This document shows, piece by piece, positions 34,327 through 43,529 of a DNA stretch of 64,000 nucleotides (positions are counted from its first letter, which is position 1; each line of letters begins with the position of its first letter). Below the pieces are notes generated by a model. The model was given only the letters and a program-made list of their open reading frames with translations. It was not told the DNA's origin and searched no databases. The position numbers and the translations under genes are program-made. Where the stretch lies: NCBI GenBank assembly GCA_009910795.1, contig VMEE01000019.1, positions 124,001 to 188,000 of the forward strand, given 5' to 3'. The DNA comes from Dehalobacter sp. CP. Lineage in GTDB: Bacteria > Bacillota_B > Desulfitobacteriia > Desulfitobacteriales > Syntrophobotulaceae.

Positions 34327-35756
34327 TGAATATTAACGTGTCTTTATTTACCACTGAAATTGCAACTGTACTCCTTGGACTGGTGGTCCTGGCTGTCGGC
34401 TTGTTCCTGACCAAAGAAAAACGGCATAGGCTTGGTTACGTCATTGCCGTGGGGCTTGCTGTGATCTTCGTATACAGCTTCGGAAGCTACGGACAGAATA
34501 CCAGTGTGATGGACGGTATGTTTATCATCGATGATTTCGCCGTATTCTTTAAACAGCTCTTTATGGTAGCCGCCATTCTGGTCATCCTGACCTCGACCGT
34601 CTATGTCAAAAAAATGGGCGGTAACTATGAGTTCTACGTCATTACGCTCGTTGCTGCACTCGGCATGATGGTGCTGGCTTCCGCCGGAGATCTGCTGACG
34701 CTTTATGTAGCCTTGGAAACCATGACGATTTCGTTTTATATTCTGTCAGGCTACAAGACGGATCTCAAGTCCTCTGAAGCTGGGATCAAATACCTGGTTC
34801 TCGGTGCCGTTTCTTCCGGAATTCTTCTGTATGGCTTAAGCCTGGTCTATGGCATGACCGGTACCTTTGTGATCCGTGATATTGCCGAAAGCATAAGGCA
34901 GATGGACGGACTGTCACCGGCGATCCTTGTCGGAATCATTTTCCTGCTGTCGGGGCTTGGCTTTAAAGTGTCACTGGTGCCTTTCCATATGTGGTCACCT
35001 GATGTCTACGAAGGTGCCCCGACCCCTGTCACCACTTTCCTGGCTACCGGTTCAAAAGCGGCTTCGTTTGCAGCTCTGGCCCGCATTCTGATTGAAGCGC
35101 TGCCCGGCTACAGCGAACAATGGACGTTTATCCTAGCGTTTATGGCTGCGATGACGATGGTCATCGGAAATATTGCTGCCATTCCGCAGACCAATATAAA
35201 GAGAATGCTTGCGTACTCGAGTATTGCGCAGGCCGGCTATATCATCACGGGGATTATCGCCGTGAGTTCCGCTGGGATCAAAGCAGTTGCATTCTATTCG
35301 ATGGTGTATGTCCTCGCGACGATCGGTGCCTTTGCGGTTGTCATCACATTCTCCCAGAATACGGGAAGTGAAGAGATTAAAGATTATGCAGGGCTTGCCC
35401 AGCGTTCACCGTTTATGGCCGCCGTGCTGACGGTATGTCTTCTGTCGATGGCAGGGATACCGCCTCTCGCCGGTTTTGTCGGCAAACTTTATTTGTTCTC
35501 TTCGATCGTCAACCAGGGCTATTTATGGCTTGTCATTCTCGGTCTGGTTATGAGCATGGTTTCCGTCTATTACTATTTGCTTGTGGTTAAAGCCATGTAT
35601 ATGAACGATCCTGTCTCCGGCACGCCGATCAAGGTTCCAGTCGGAACCAATGTTACCCTGCTGCTGATTCTGGTCCTCACGCTGGTTCTCGGTATCTATG
35701 CCGAACCACTGTCAGTGCTGGCGAATATGGCTGGAAATGCGATTTTTCCTTTCTAA
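34326..35756 (+). CDS. nuoN: NADH-quinone oxidoreductase subunit N
   Basis: 476 aa antiporter-like subunit: LTLYVALETMTISFYILSGY (conserved Glu), VPFHMWSPDVYEGAPTPVTT and LAYSSIAQAGYIITGI. Last gene of the operon, followed by a terminator. The operon has no nuoE, F or G. Confidence 0.97.
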   Translation: MNINVSLFTTEIATVLLGLVVLAVGLFLTKEKRHRLGYVIAVGLAVIFVYSFGSYGQNTSVMDGMFIIDDFAVFFKQLFMVAAILVILTSTVYVKKMGGNYEFYVITLVAALGMMVLASAGDLLTLYVALETMTISFYILSGYKTDLKSSEAGIKYLVLGAVSSGILLYGLSLVYGMTGTFVIRDIAESIRQMDGLSPAILVGIIFLLSGLGFKVSLVPFHMWSPDVYEGAPTPVTTFLATGSKAASFAALARILIEALPGYSEQWTFILAFMAAMTMVIGNIAAIPQTNIKRMLAYSSIAQAGYIITGIIAVSSAGIKAVAFYSMVYVLATIGAFAVVITFSQNTGSEEIKDYAGLAQRSPFMAAVLTVCLLSMAGIPPLAGFVGKLYLFSSIVNQGYLWLVILGLVMSMVSVYYYLLVVKAMYMNDPVSGTPIKVPVGTNVTLLLILVLTLVLGIYAEPLSVLANMAGNAIFPF

Positions 35757-35789
35757 TGTAAGTGTTAAGTAAAATTTTTTAGATAATCA

Positions 35790-35826
35790 AAAGGCGTCTC
35801 AGGTCATATATGAGACGTCTTTTCTT
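35790..35826 (+). terminator. Terminator of the nuo operon
   Basis: Twelve-base stem AAAGGCGTCTCA / TGAGACGTCTTT (one G-U) with loop GGTCATATA, then a T-rich tract. The next 215 bp up to the pabAB start hold only promoter-like AT-rich sequence, including TTGACA near 36015. Confidence 0.85.
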
Positions 35827-36040
35827 ATCCTAGAGTTGTCTTTGGGCTAGTCTTATTATTTGTGTGGTTATTCGAAGAGCGTTCTACGAGTACAGCTATT
35901 CCTAGGTGTGTCTTAATTAATAATTTTTTAGAGTAAGGCTGTAAAACCACGGAATCTGTGATATATTATCTCTACCTGAATAATGTGTTATTTCGGCATA
36001 ATTTAACTATTTATTGACAATCAGCAAAGGAGAATTATAG

Positions 36041-38254
36041 GTGATATTCATCTTGGATAATTATGATTCATTCACATATAATCTGTATCAGTATTTCGGA
36101 GATCTCGGCGAGGAAGTACTTGCTCGGCGTCCTGAGGAGTGTACGATTGCCTGGATCCAACAGCAGGAACCGGAGCTTATTGTGATTTCTCCGGGTCCCT
36201 GCTCACCGAATGAAGCGGTCTTTGCGCTGGAAATCATCCGGCATTTTCAGGGAAAAATTCCGCTGCTGGGCATTTGTCTTGGCCATCAGGCGATCGGGCA
36301 GGTTTTTGAGGCTGAAGTTGTCCGAGCCAAGACGCCGGTTCACGGCAAAGTATCGAGCATCACGCATGACCGGTCCGGCGTATTCCGAGATATTGCCAGC
36401 CCGTTTACGGTAACCCGCTACCATTCTCTGGCCCTGCGCAGAAACAGTATACCTGCTGACTTTATTATTTCCGCGGAAACAGAAGACGGTCAGGTGATGG
36501 GGATCCGTCACCGCTATTTGCCGATTGAAGGAGTACAGTTCCATCCGGAGGCTATTCTTACAGAAAACGGTCATCAAATGCTGCGGAACGCAGTACAGGA
36601 TGCCCGCAGGTGGCTCAGTGAACACGGCGAATTAAAGATGATTCAAGCATCAAAACCATCAGTAATGCTACAAACAATTCAGGAACCAGGAATACCGGAA
36701 TCAGTAAAGTCATTGGAAACACTAGGATTAGAAATATCAGAAACACAGGGAACGCCTGATAAAGATAAAACCAAGCAGAATATCTGGCAGGTTAGACCTT
36801 TTATTACGAATCTAAAGCCGTTCGAGATGCTTCAGGTGTTTAAAAATGCCAGAGATCCTTTCTTCTTGGACAGCGGGGACGGTTATGCCGAGCTGGGGAA
36901 GTATTCTTATTTCGGGGCGGATCCTTTTATAAAGATCAGTGCTTATAAAGACCGGTATGCTATCGCAAAGAACTGTAAACATGAGGAACTGATCACTTAT
37001 TCTGCAGGGCAGTACAGCCTTACAACTTTGAACGACTATGTCTTGAAATATCAGGCTCCTTCCGCGGCACCTTTTCCGTTTGCCGGAGGGGCTGTCGGAT
37101 ACTTCAGCTACGATCTGAAAAATGAAATTGAAGAATTGCCTGTTCGGGTCAAAGATGACCTTGGAATGCCGCTCTGGCGGCTGGCCTGGTATGATGGGAT
37201 TGTTGTCTACGAACACGCAACGGAGACTTACAGTCTGACGGCCTGCGGCATGACGGATCAGGGCTGCTGCGACCCCTCTCTTGCTCGGGAAAGACTTGAT
37301 AAACTGGAGAAGCTTCTCCAGCATTATGTAGAGGAAAAATATTTGGCTAATAGTTCAGCGGAGCTCTCCTGTGCGGGAAATGAATTAGCTGTTTCCGGTA
37401 TTTCCTTTGCCGAAATCCATAAAGCTGTCTCCCAGGAACAATATTACAGGGATCTGCAGCGGGTCATTGATTACATTTATGCCGGTGATATTTATCAGGC
37501 GAATCTGACTCAGGTGTTCAGTGTCAGGTATGAAGGAGATCCCTGGGATTTGTATGAACAGCTTCATCGCAAGAATTCTGCTCCGTTTGCTGCGTTCTTG
37601 CCGTATCCCGATTTTCAAATCCTGTCATCCTCTCCCGAACGGTTTATTCAGATTACACCGGACGGAAATATTGAAACGCGTCCAATCAAGGGAACCCGGC
37701 CAAGGGGGGAAACTCCGGAGGAAGACCAGAAACTTGCAGATAAGCTGGTTAATAGTGAAAAAGACAGGGCTGAACTTACCATGATCATCGATCTCGAACG
37801 CAATGACCTTGGAAGGATCTGTGAGTTTGGATCAGTGCTTACCACAGAACTGCTGACTCTGGAAAAATATCCGACTGTTTGGCACCTTGTTGCCACAGTC
37901 GTTGGGAAACTCAAGAAATCCTTAAAACCGGAAGAACTGATCAAAGCCATTTTCCCGGGCGGCTCGATCACCGGTGCGCCCAAAATCAGAGCGATGGAAA
38001 TCATCGATGAGCTTGAACCGTACAATAGGGGTATTTACACTGGGAGTATCGGCTATATAGGCTTCGATGGGGCCTGGGATTTGAATATTGTGATCCGGAC
38101 CATTCTGCTGAAAGAGAAAACGGCGTATCTTCATGCCGGGGGAGGGATTGTTGCCGATTCGATCCCCAAAAAAGAATATGAAGAAACGATCCATAAAGCG
38201 GGAAGGCTTCTGGAAGTTTTGGGGGTTAAGCTTGATGGGAAATCAGAAAAGTAA
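36041..38254 (+). CDS. pabAB: Aminodeoxychorismate synthase, fused PabA-PabB
   Basis: 737 aa. Residues 1-190 are a glutamine amidotransferase (ILDNYDSFTYNLYQYF; nucleophile Cys in GICLGHQAIGQ near 80; HPEA near the end). A 60-residue linker leads to the chorismate-binding PabB domain (about 260-735) with RPIKGTRPRG, whose Lys marks aminodeoxychorismate synthase, ELTMIIDLERNDLGRICEFG and FPGGSITGAPKIRAMEIIDE. First step of p-aminobenzoate and folate synthesis. GTG start after AAAGGAG. The pabC start lies inside its 3' end. Confidence 0.95.
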   Translation: MIFILDNYDSFTYNLYQYFGDLGEEVLARRPEECTIAWIQQQEPELIVISPGPCSPNEAVFALEIIRHFQGKIPLLGICLGHQAIGQVFEAEVVRAKTPVHGKVSSITHDRSGVFRDIASPFTVTRYHSLALRRNSIPADFIISAETEDGQVMGIRHRYLPIEGVQFHPEAILTENGHQMLRNAVQDARRWLSEHGELKMIQASKPSVMLQTIQEPGIPESVKSLETLGLEISETQGTPDKDKTKQNIWQVRPFITNLKPFEMLQVFKNARDPFFLDSGDGYAELGKYSYFGADPFIKISAYKDRYAIAKNCKHEELITYSAGQYSLTTLNDYVLKYQAPSAAPFPFAGGAVGYFSYDLKNEIEELPVRVKDDLGMPLWRLAWYDGIVVYEHATETYSLTACGMTDQGCCDPSLARERLDKLEKLLQHYVEEKYLANSSAELSCAGNELAVSGISFAEIHKAVSQEQYYRDLQRVIDYIYAGDIYQANLTQVFSVRYEGDPWDLYEQLHRKNSAPFAAFLPYPDFQILSSSPERFIQITPDGNIETRPIKGTRPRGETPEEDQKLADKLVNSEKDRAELTMIIDLERNDLGRICEFGSVLTTELLTLEKYPTVWHLVATVVGKLKKSLKPEELIKAIFPGGSITGAPKIRAMEIIDELEPYNRGIYTGSIGYIGFDGAWDLNIVIRTILLKEKTAYLHAGGGIVADSIPKKEYEETIHKAGRLLEVLGVKLDGKSEK

Positions 38255-39056
38255 AAACAGAAGCTTCGGTAAAATTGAGCCTGTCGGTATTTTTGAAACG
38301 ATAAAGGTTACTGCCGACGGGATCGCCGTACCTGGATTGCATTGGGAGAGGATGAGCAAGGGCGGTAAGCTTCTTGGAATCACCATTCCCGCTTATGATG
38401 AATGGCTGAACAAGATCGAAACTTACCTAAAAGAAACTAAAATTGAGCAGCGGCCTTTTGCTTTGAGAGCAGAAATCAGGAAAGATCCGAGTCTGATTTC
38501 CGATCAAAGCCAAAATCATAATCACAATAACCAGTGGCTTTTCAGCACTAGAGCAGTTTCCTATACTCGTGAACAATATGAAGAGGGTGTCCGGGTCCTG
38601 TTTATGCCAGAGCACCGGGTTGACCCTATACCGCTCAACTACATTAAATCTGCAGATCTTCTGGATACTGCCGCTGCCCTGCGCGCGGTGCAGGGCGGTG
38701 GTGCGTTTGAAGGGATTTGGTTGAACAGCAGGGGCCAGATAATTGAGGGGACTAGAAGCAATGTTTTCTTTGTAAAGAATGGGCATCTTTATACGCCTTC
38801 CCTGGAAAGCGGCTGCCTGGCCGGTATCAGAAGAAGGATTGTGATAGAAAAAGCCATTGAGCTGGCTATACCGTTCAGTGAAGGCGTTTATTATCCTGAA
38901 GACTTATTGAATGCTGATGAAATTTTCCTTACCAATTCCCTGATGGAAGTCATGCCGGTAAGCAAAATGGAAGGGAAAATTTTTCGGCTTGATGGAACAC
39001 TTGGGCGTCGGCTGCTCCTAGCCATCCATGGCATCGCAGCATTAGATCATCCATGA
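38235..39056 (+). CDS. pabC: Aminodeoxychorismate lyase (class IV aminotransferase fold)
   Basis: 273 aa from the ATG overlapping the last 20 bases of pabAB. Fold-type IV PLP enzyme: NYIKSADLLDTAAALRAVQG contains the PLP Lys, IWLNSRGQIIEGTRSNVFFV and EIFLTNSLMEVMPV follow. Releases pyruvate from aminodeoxychorismate to give p-aminobenzoate. The operon position next to pabAB supports lyase rather than branched-chain or D-amino-acid aminotransferase activity. Confidence 0.9.
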   Translation: MGNQKSKNRSFGKIEPVGIFETIKVTADGIAVPGLHWERMSKGGKLLGITIPAYDEWLNKIETYLKETKIEQRPFALRAEIRKDPSLISDQSQNHNHNNQWLFSTRAVSYTREQYEEGVRVLFMPEHRVDPIPLNYIKSADLLDTAAALRAVQGGGAFEGIWLNSRGQIIEGTRSNVFFVKNGHLYTPSLESGCLAGIRRRIVIEKAIELAIPFSEGVYYPEDLLNADEIFLTNSLMEVMPVSKMEGKIFRLDGTLGRRLLLAIHGIAALDHP

Positions 39057-39073
39057 TCGTCGCTGCTCCTCGC

Positions 39074-40393
39074 CTATTTGAACTGAAAAAACTCGTAGTG
39101 AAAATGTCCGATACACAGGCCGCAGGTCTTTAATTCTCTTTCCAGCTTGATCCTCATCGGTTCCGGACCGCAGAAATAGACATCAACAGTTTCGGTCTTG
39201 GGCACCGCTTCGCAAATATCTTCGGCATTCAGAAACCCTTTCGTCTGAAGATCGTGCAGATGCACGCGAATACCGCTTCCGGCTGCAAGGGTTTTTATTT
39301 CATCCAAATAGGGTCCTTCGGCCTCGTTGTTATAACAGTAAAACAGGTCAATGGAATATTGCGGAGGGATCGCAGACTGGTAAAAACTGCGGAATGGCGT
39401 AATGCCGATTCCGCCCGCCAGCCAGACCTGTCGGTTTGATCCGGCCTTATAATCGAAGCGGCCATGGGGGGAGGTTACGGCAAAAGTATCTCCCTCCTGA
39501 ACGTTTTCCAGTAAAGCAGAGGTGTGATCTCCCAAAGCCTTGATCGCAAACTGTATCTCATTCTTTCGGAAAGACTGGCTTATCGTGAACGGATGAGAAG
39601 GAAACTGCTTGCCTTCCTCGGTAAACTTGATAAAAGTAAATTGTCCTTCCTTATAGCGGATTCCTTTTTTAAAGGCTTTGCCGGTGATCTCAAGGGTATC
39701 TTTGGCGACCGTGCGGATGTTCGTTACCACATAGCCGAACTGAAATGCTGTTCTTTCGTAAAATCCTATACTGTAGATTGCCGAAGTCAGACCGACCAGA
39801 TTGACCAGATTCAGCCACAGCCCCAGGGCGCTTAAGCCTGTAACGGCATAGTCCGAACTGCCGTAATAATGAATGATTCCGATCATATAAGGAATAAAAA
39901 AGAGCTTGTGGATGTTTTTCCATTTCTCATAATTCATTTTCCAGGTGAACAGGGCAAGCAGGATTAAGACGATAAAAAGCAGCATGCTCAGGTTAGCGAT
40001 GCCGGAAAAAAGCTCCGGACCATGGTCCGCCCCCGGTGGCGGACCATTCAGACCATTTGGACCCGGTCCTAAATTCGCCCTGTTCTCCCCATAATGATTT
40101 CCCTTACCTGCGTCGAGCATGAATCGATGCACAAAGATCAAAAGAACACTTGTGATACTTAAAACTTTATGGTAAAGGTAGCTTTTGTCCAGGCCATGGA
40201 ACAGGGAGTCCAGCAGCGGATGACGGGTTGAAATAAAATTGACCCAGGCAAAGCAAACCAGCATGAGCGAAGCAGCCATCTCGGAGTATTGTCTGACTGG
40301 GGTAACATCCTTTAATGGTTCGCTGACTGACCAAAAGATAAAGGTCAGGATCAAAGTAAGCAGAATGAACAAGGGGCCTTGACGTTTACGCAT
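39074..40393 (-). CDS. Ferric-reductase-like transmembrane flavoprotein
   Basis: 439 aa. Residues 1-215 contain about six membrane helices with His pairs suited to heme binding (YLYHKVLSITSVLLIFVHRF; WKNIHKLFFIPYMIGIIHYY). Residues 220-439 are a ferredoxin-reductase module: FAD motif HPFTISQS, nucleotide loop GGIGITPFRSF, terminal DVYFCGPEPM. A Gly/Pro/Asn-rich loop lies near 110-125. It moves electrons from NAD(P)H across the membrane to an unknown acceptor, perhaps Fe(III). Family clear, substrate not. GGAGGATG ribosome site. Confidence 0.82.
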   Translation of the reverse strand: MRKRQGPLFILLTLILTFIFWSVSEPLKDVTPVRQYSEMAASLMLVCFAWVNFISTRHPLLDSLFHGLDKSYLYHKVLSITSVLLIFVHRFMLDAGKGNHYGENRANLGPGPNGLNGPPPGADHGPELFSGIANLSMLLFIVLILLALFTWKMNYEKWKNIHKLFFIPYMIGIIHYYGSSDYAVTGLSALGLWLNLVNLVGLTSAIYSIGFYERTAFQFGYVVTNIRTVAKDTLEITGKAFKKGIRYKEGQFTFIKFTEEGKQFPSHPFTISQSFRKNEIQFAIKALGDHTSALLENVQEGDTFAVTSPHGRFDYKAGSNRQVWLAGGIGITPFRSFYQSAIPPQYSIDLFYCYNNEAEGPYLDEIKTLAAGSGIRVHLHDLQTKGFLNAEDICEAVPKTETVDVYFCGPEPMRIKLERELKTCGLCIGHFHYEFFQFK

Positions 40394-40646
40394 GTTTTCA
40401 TCCTCCGAGTGTAATAGAATAGTTATAGCATTGAAGAGGTAATATATTCCACGCTGACCTGCTGTTTTCCTTTAAATGTTGCCGGATACAGTTCAGTACA
40501 TCTGCGTTTCTCGTCAGAATCAAGTGTTTATCAAAAAACAGTTCCGGAATCATAATTTTTATTTATCTAACTCTAGCGAAAATTAGGATTATTCAGTATA
40601 ATAATAGTCGTGTGAATTGAATAATTGTTTTTCATTTTAAAACAGT

Positions 40647-40722
40647 GGGGATGTAGCTCAGCTGGGGGAGCGCTTGCTTCGCATGTAAGAGGTCGTGGGT
40701 TCGAATCCCATCATCTCCACCA
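40647..40722 (+). tRNA. tRNA-Ala (anticodon CGC)
   Basis: Complete cloverleaf with encoded CCA: acceptor GGGGATG / CATCTCC, D arm GCTC-AGCTGGGG-GAGC, anticodon stem CTTGC / GTAAG with loop TTCGCAT, and T arm GTGGG-TTCGAAT-CCCAT. The G3-U70 pair is the alanine identity element and agrees with anticodon CGC (codon GCG). A terminator follows 13 bp later; TATAAT at 40597 is a possible -10 box. Confidence 0.96.
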
Positions 40723-40734
40723 AAATTCGTCTAA

Positions 40735-40763
40735 AAGCCCGCTATTCATGCGGGCTTACTGTT
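40735..40763 (+). terminator. Terminator after tRNA-Ala
   Basis: Eight-base stem AAGCCCGC / GCGGGCTT (40735-40742 with 40750-40757), loop TATTCAT, then ACTGTTTTT. Confidence 0.8.
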
Positions 40764-40893
40764 TTTATATGCGTTTTACACTATTTTTCAACAAGTTTTT
40801 TGTGTAAATACACCAAAGTATTAACCGAATCACATTCTTGATATTGATTTATTAAGAGAATCGAGCCGTCGATATGTTTTCTCAAACGCAACA

Positions 40894-40920
40894 TGTCGAA
40901 ATTTGCGTACTTTTGTCGAA
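40894..40920 (+). promoter_or_regulatory. Two possible Spo0A boxes
   Basis: TGTCGAA occurs at 40894-40900 and again at 40914-40920 in the same direction, 20 bp apart, the second inside TTTTGTCGAAAAA, a full 0A-box match. They lie in a 410-bp stretch without a gene (40723-41133), in which I see nothing else besides the two flanking terminators. No obvious target gene reads away from them. Confidence 0.25.
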
Positions 40921-41054
40921 AAACGACTAAGCGTATTGTATAGACATAGATAAATCCCGGATGAGAGTGAAAACCTAAACCTTCTCCGAATTGTTGCTAT
41001 AAAACCACATGGAAAGAAAATAGACCCCCATACCGCTGCTGAAGTATTATCAAA

Positions 41055-41091
41055 GAAAAAAATAGCACCCCCTTGCTAAAAGAGGAGGTGC
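41055..41091 (-). terminator. Terminator after the multicopper oxidase gene
   Basis: On the - strand, GCACCTCCT pairs with AGGGGGTGC (with G-U pairs) and is followed by TATTTTTTTC. Confidence 0.75.
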
Positions 41092-41133
41092 ATAATTGTT
41101 AAAGCAATGATAACGTTACCTAAGTGTTTATGG

Positions 41134-42936
41134 TTAAAATGGAAAGATTGTTCTGACCTTCAATGGCCGCATCATCTCATTATCTTCGTGTTCAAGAATA
41201 TGACAGTGCCAAACATATCCGGGTCCTTTTGAAGGGTTAAACGGATAAAGATTGAGCCCGGGAAAAGTAAATATCGAAGCATCTTGGGGAGCAAACCGAA
41301 CCCGGATAGTGGTTACTTCGCCAGGGTTAGCCCTGATTGTATCTTTCCAACCTTTCTCATTTGCAGGAGGACCAACAGGACCTTGCAGTAGATAAGGTTT
41401 TACCGGCAGTACCTTGGTTGGGTGATCGAGCGGCGGCATACCATTTAGAGCTATCCAATCGTTCGTATACTGAGTAGCAAGGAACGCTTGACGACTTACT
41501 AACTGGAATGAGACCAGGTGCAAATGAATAGGATGAGTGTCTGCTGTAAGATTAACCAATTCCCAATCTTCTGTCGATCCGACTAATGGGAGCTCGGAAA
41601 TAGGAGCGCTCCATCTTTGGCCGTCTAATAGTACTTCTACAGGACCGTTTGGCCCCATAACTTCAACCAGCACAAGCGTTCGCTTTTTGGCGTTTGGGAA
41701 CAAAGGCGTTATAAAATTCAGGCGACGCGGAAGTCGGGGAGGAACAACAACAGGTTTGGCGAGAACTGTAAACTGCATTACCTGCCCTGTAGTAAGAGGA
41801 TCGGGCAGATCCCCTGTTGGGAAGGGTGTTGGAGCGTCGTTGCCTAGAATTAGTTTCGTACCAGGTAATAATGATGAAAAGTCCACAAGTATATCCGCTC
41901 TCTCGCCTGGGGCAATCAGCAAAGAGGATAATTGAACGGGCCTTGGCAGATAGCCAGCGTCAGTGCCGATTTGAACAAACGGCATCCCGTTGGAAAACGT
42001 CAGGTTGTAGAACCGGGCGTTAGAACCGTTTAGAACTCTAAAGCGGTATTGTCTTGGCTCCACATCCAGGTTAGGCCAGACTTTGCCATTAACCATAATT
42101 GTATCACCGAAAAACTCCGGTACCCAATAGGGATGAATATCAGGGTTGACACCGACATTGGGGTAATTAAGTGATCCGTCGGTGTTAAATGACCTGTCCT
42201 GAATGGCTATTGGGATTTCAAATTTGCCTTTCGGTAAAACTGACCTGTGTTTATCGAGGGGATTATGAGGATCACGTAACAGGTAGAAACCTGCAAGTCC
42301 CATAAGAACATTGAGACGGGTTATGCCCAGAGCATGGTCGTGGTACCATAATGTTGTAGGTGGTTGAGTGTTGAAATAGTGGTAAAGGGATTTGACAAAG
42401 GCGGGCCCTTTTATCACCTCTCCTGCTGTAAACCATGCGTCTGGATGACCGTCTGAAGCTGATTCGGTTTCGCCTTCATGCAGGTGGGTAACAATGGGAA
42501 CAGGACTTTGGGCCAAAGGAAAACCGGGAGGGAAGGGTGGAAATGGGGGCATAGGCATACCCATACCATTGGGATCGGCCCAATGCAGGGTCGGATCAAC
42601 CGGAAGCAAATGGGGACCGGTAAGATTGTTTACCCATTGTACATTCACAGGAATGTCGCGCACCGCTTCAAACGTAGCACCGGGAGAGAAGCGGAAATCG
42701 GGAATAATTTCGCCTGTTTGAGGGTCTTTAACCTGACCGCCGTAACCCCACACAGTGGTTTCCGGGAAACCCTGCGGTAATATTTGCTGATTAAACTGGC
42801 TGACTGTTACGGTATAATCATGACTTATAATTTTCCCGGTTTTAGGGCATTTAACCACAGTTGGTTCGTAGACCGGGGGAACAACCAATTGATTTACAAA
42901 TTTGGGTATCGTGTTTGGATCAAGTGGATTTGCCAA
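41134..42936 (-). CDS. Multicopper oxidase (CotA / bilirubin-oxidase-like)
   Basis: 600 aa with all four copper-binding blocks: HLHEGE (about 151), WYHDHALG (about 199), HPIHLHLVSFQ (about 468) and HCHILEHEDNEMMRP (about 580-594), which gives the type 1 Cys/His/Met and the trinuclear cluster His residues. No signal peptide, as in spore-coat laccase CotA. TTG start after AAGGAGA. It oxidises phenols, bilirubin or metals with O2. In a spore former a coat function is likely; manganese oxidation is an alternative. Confidence 0.9.
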   Translation of the reverse strand: MANPLDPNTIPKFVNQLVVPPVYEPTVVKCPKTGKIISHDYTVTVSQFNQQILPQGFPETTVWGYGGQVKDPQTGEIIPDFRFSPGATFEAVRDIPVNVQWVNNLTGPHLLPVDPTLHWADPNGMGMPMPPFPPFPPGFPLAQSPVPIVTHLHEGETESASDGHPDAWFTAGEVIKGPAFVKSLYHYFNTQPPTTLWYHDHALGITRLNVLMGLAGFYLLRDPHNPLDKHRSVLPKGKFEIPIAIQDRSFNTDGSLNYPNVGVNPDIHPYWVPEFFGDTIMVNGKVWPNLDVEPRQYRFRVLNGSNARFYNLTFSNGMPFVQIGTDAGYLPRPVQLSSLLIAPGERADILVDFSSLLPGTKLILGNDAPTPFPTGDLPDPLTTGQVMQFTVLAKPVVVPPRLPRRLNFITPLFPNAKKRTLVLVEVMGPNGPVEVLLDGQRWSAPISELPLVGSTEDWELVNLTADTHPIHLHLVSFQLVSRQAFLATQYTNDWIALNGMPPLDHPTKVLPVKPYLLQGPVGPPANEKGWKDTIRANPGEVTTIRVRFAPQDASIFTFPGLNLYPFNPSKGPGYVWHCHILEHEDNEMMRPLKVRTIFPF

Positions 42937-43002
42937 AATGATTCTCCTTTCTAAAATATATCTCGCAATATTTTATGGATAAGTCATAGGGGAGGTGAAA
43001 AC

Positions 43003-43119
43003 ATGTCTAAGAAAAATGACCTTATCCTAAACTGTTATACACTTAAAATATCAAGAAATATCCTTGCGACTCAGCTAAGCCACTTTGTATATCCCTCCTG
43101 TGGCCAGCAGCGATTTTGA
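43003..43119 (+). CDS. Possible small protein or gene remnant
   Basis: 38 codons behind an excellent GGGGAGGTG ribosome site (MSKKNDLILNCYTLKIS...). No family recognised and no continuation in the same frame. It could be a real short gene or the 5' stub of a decayed gene. Divergent from the multicopper oxidase gene. Confidence 0.3.
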   Translation: MSKKNDLILNCYTLKISRNILATQLSHFVYPSCGQQRF

Positions 43120-43529
43120 AAAACCGGGATGTACTTGACGCAGATGTAGTATGCAAAAGAGTTTGACAGTTATTTTGAGCTAATCAAGAACAATTTCTAT
43201 TATGCAAAATAGGAATAGCCTATATCGAAAGTTGATTATGAAGACGATTCGGGAATATTGACAAAAAAATTCTGTAATGATGATTTGAAAAATTCTGCAT
43301 ATCACAAATGAACAATAGATGGAGAAATGAACAATAGATAGAGAATAAAAGTGTATTTCAATTAAAAATCTAAAAGAATCATGCTTCCGCCAAGGGGCCA
43401 ACAGCATTAAGCGACATCAATTTTGTATCCTCAAGGCACGTAGAGAGTGTAGTTCTGATGTACTTTGAAATATTCGGGATATTGAGCCTTATAAAAATGA
43501 AAACAGTACTGACTTTGAAAAGGTTTGTT
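43120..43529. other. Gene-free, AT-rich, apparently decayed region
   Basis: No credible ORF on either strand. An 18-bp unit AATGAACAATAGATRGAG is repeated in tandem at about 43308-43343. The rest looks like degraded coding sequence with stops in all frames. Confidence 0.4.
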
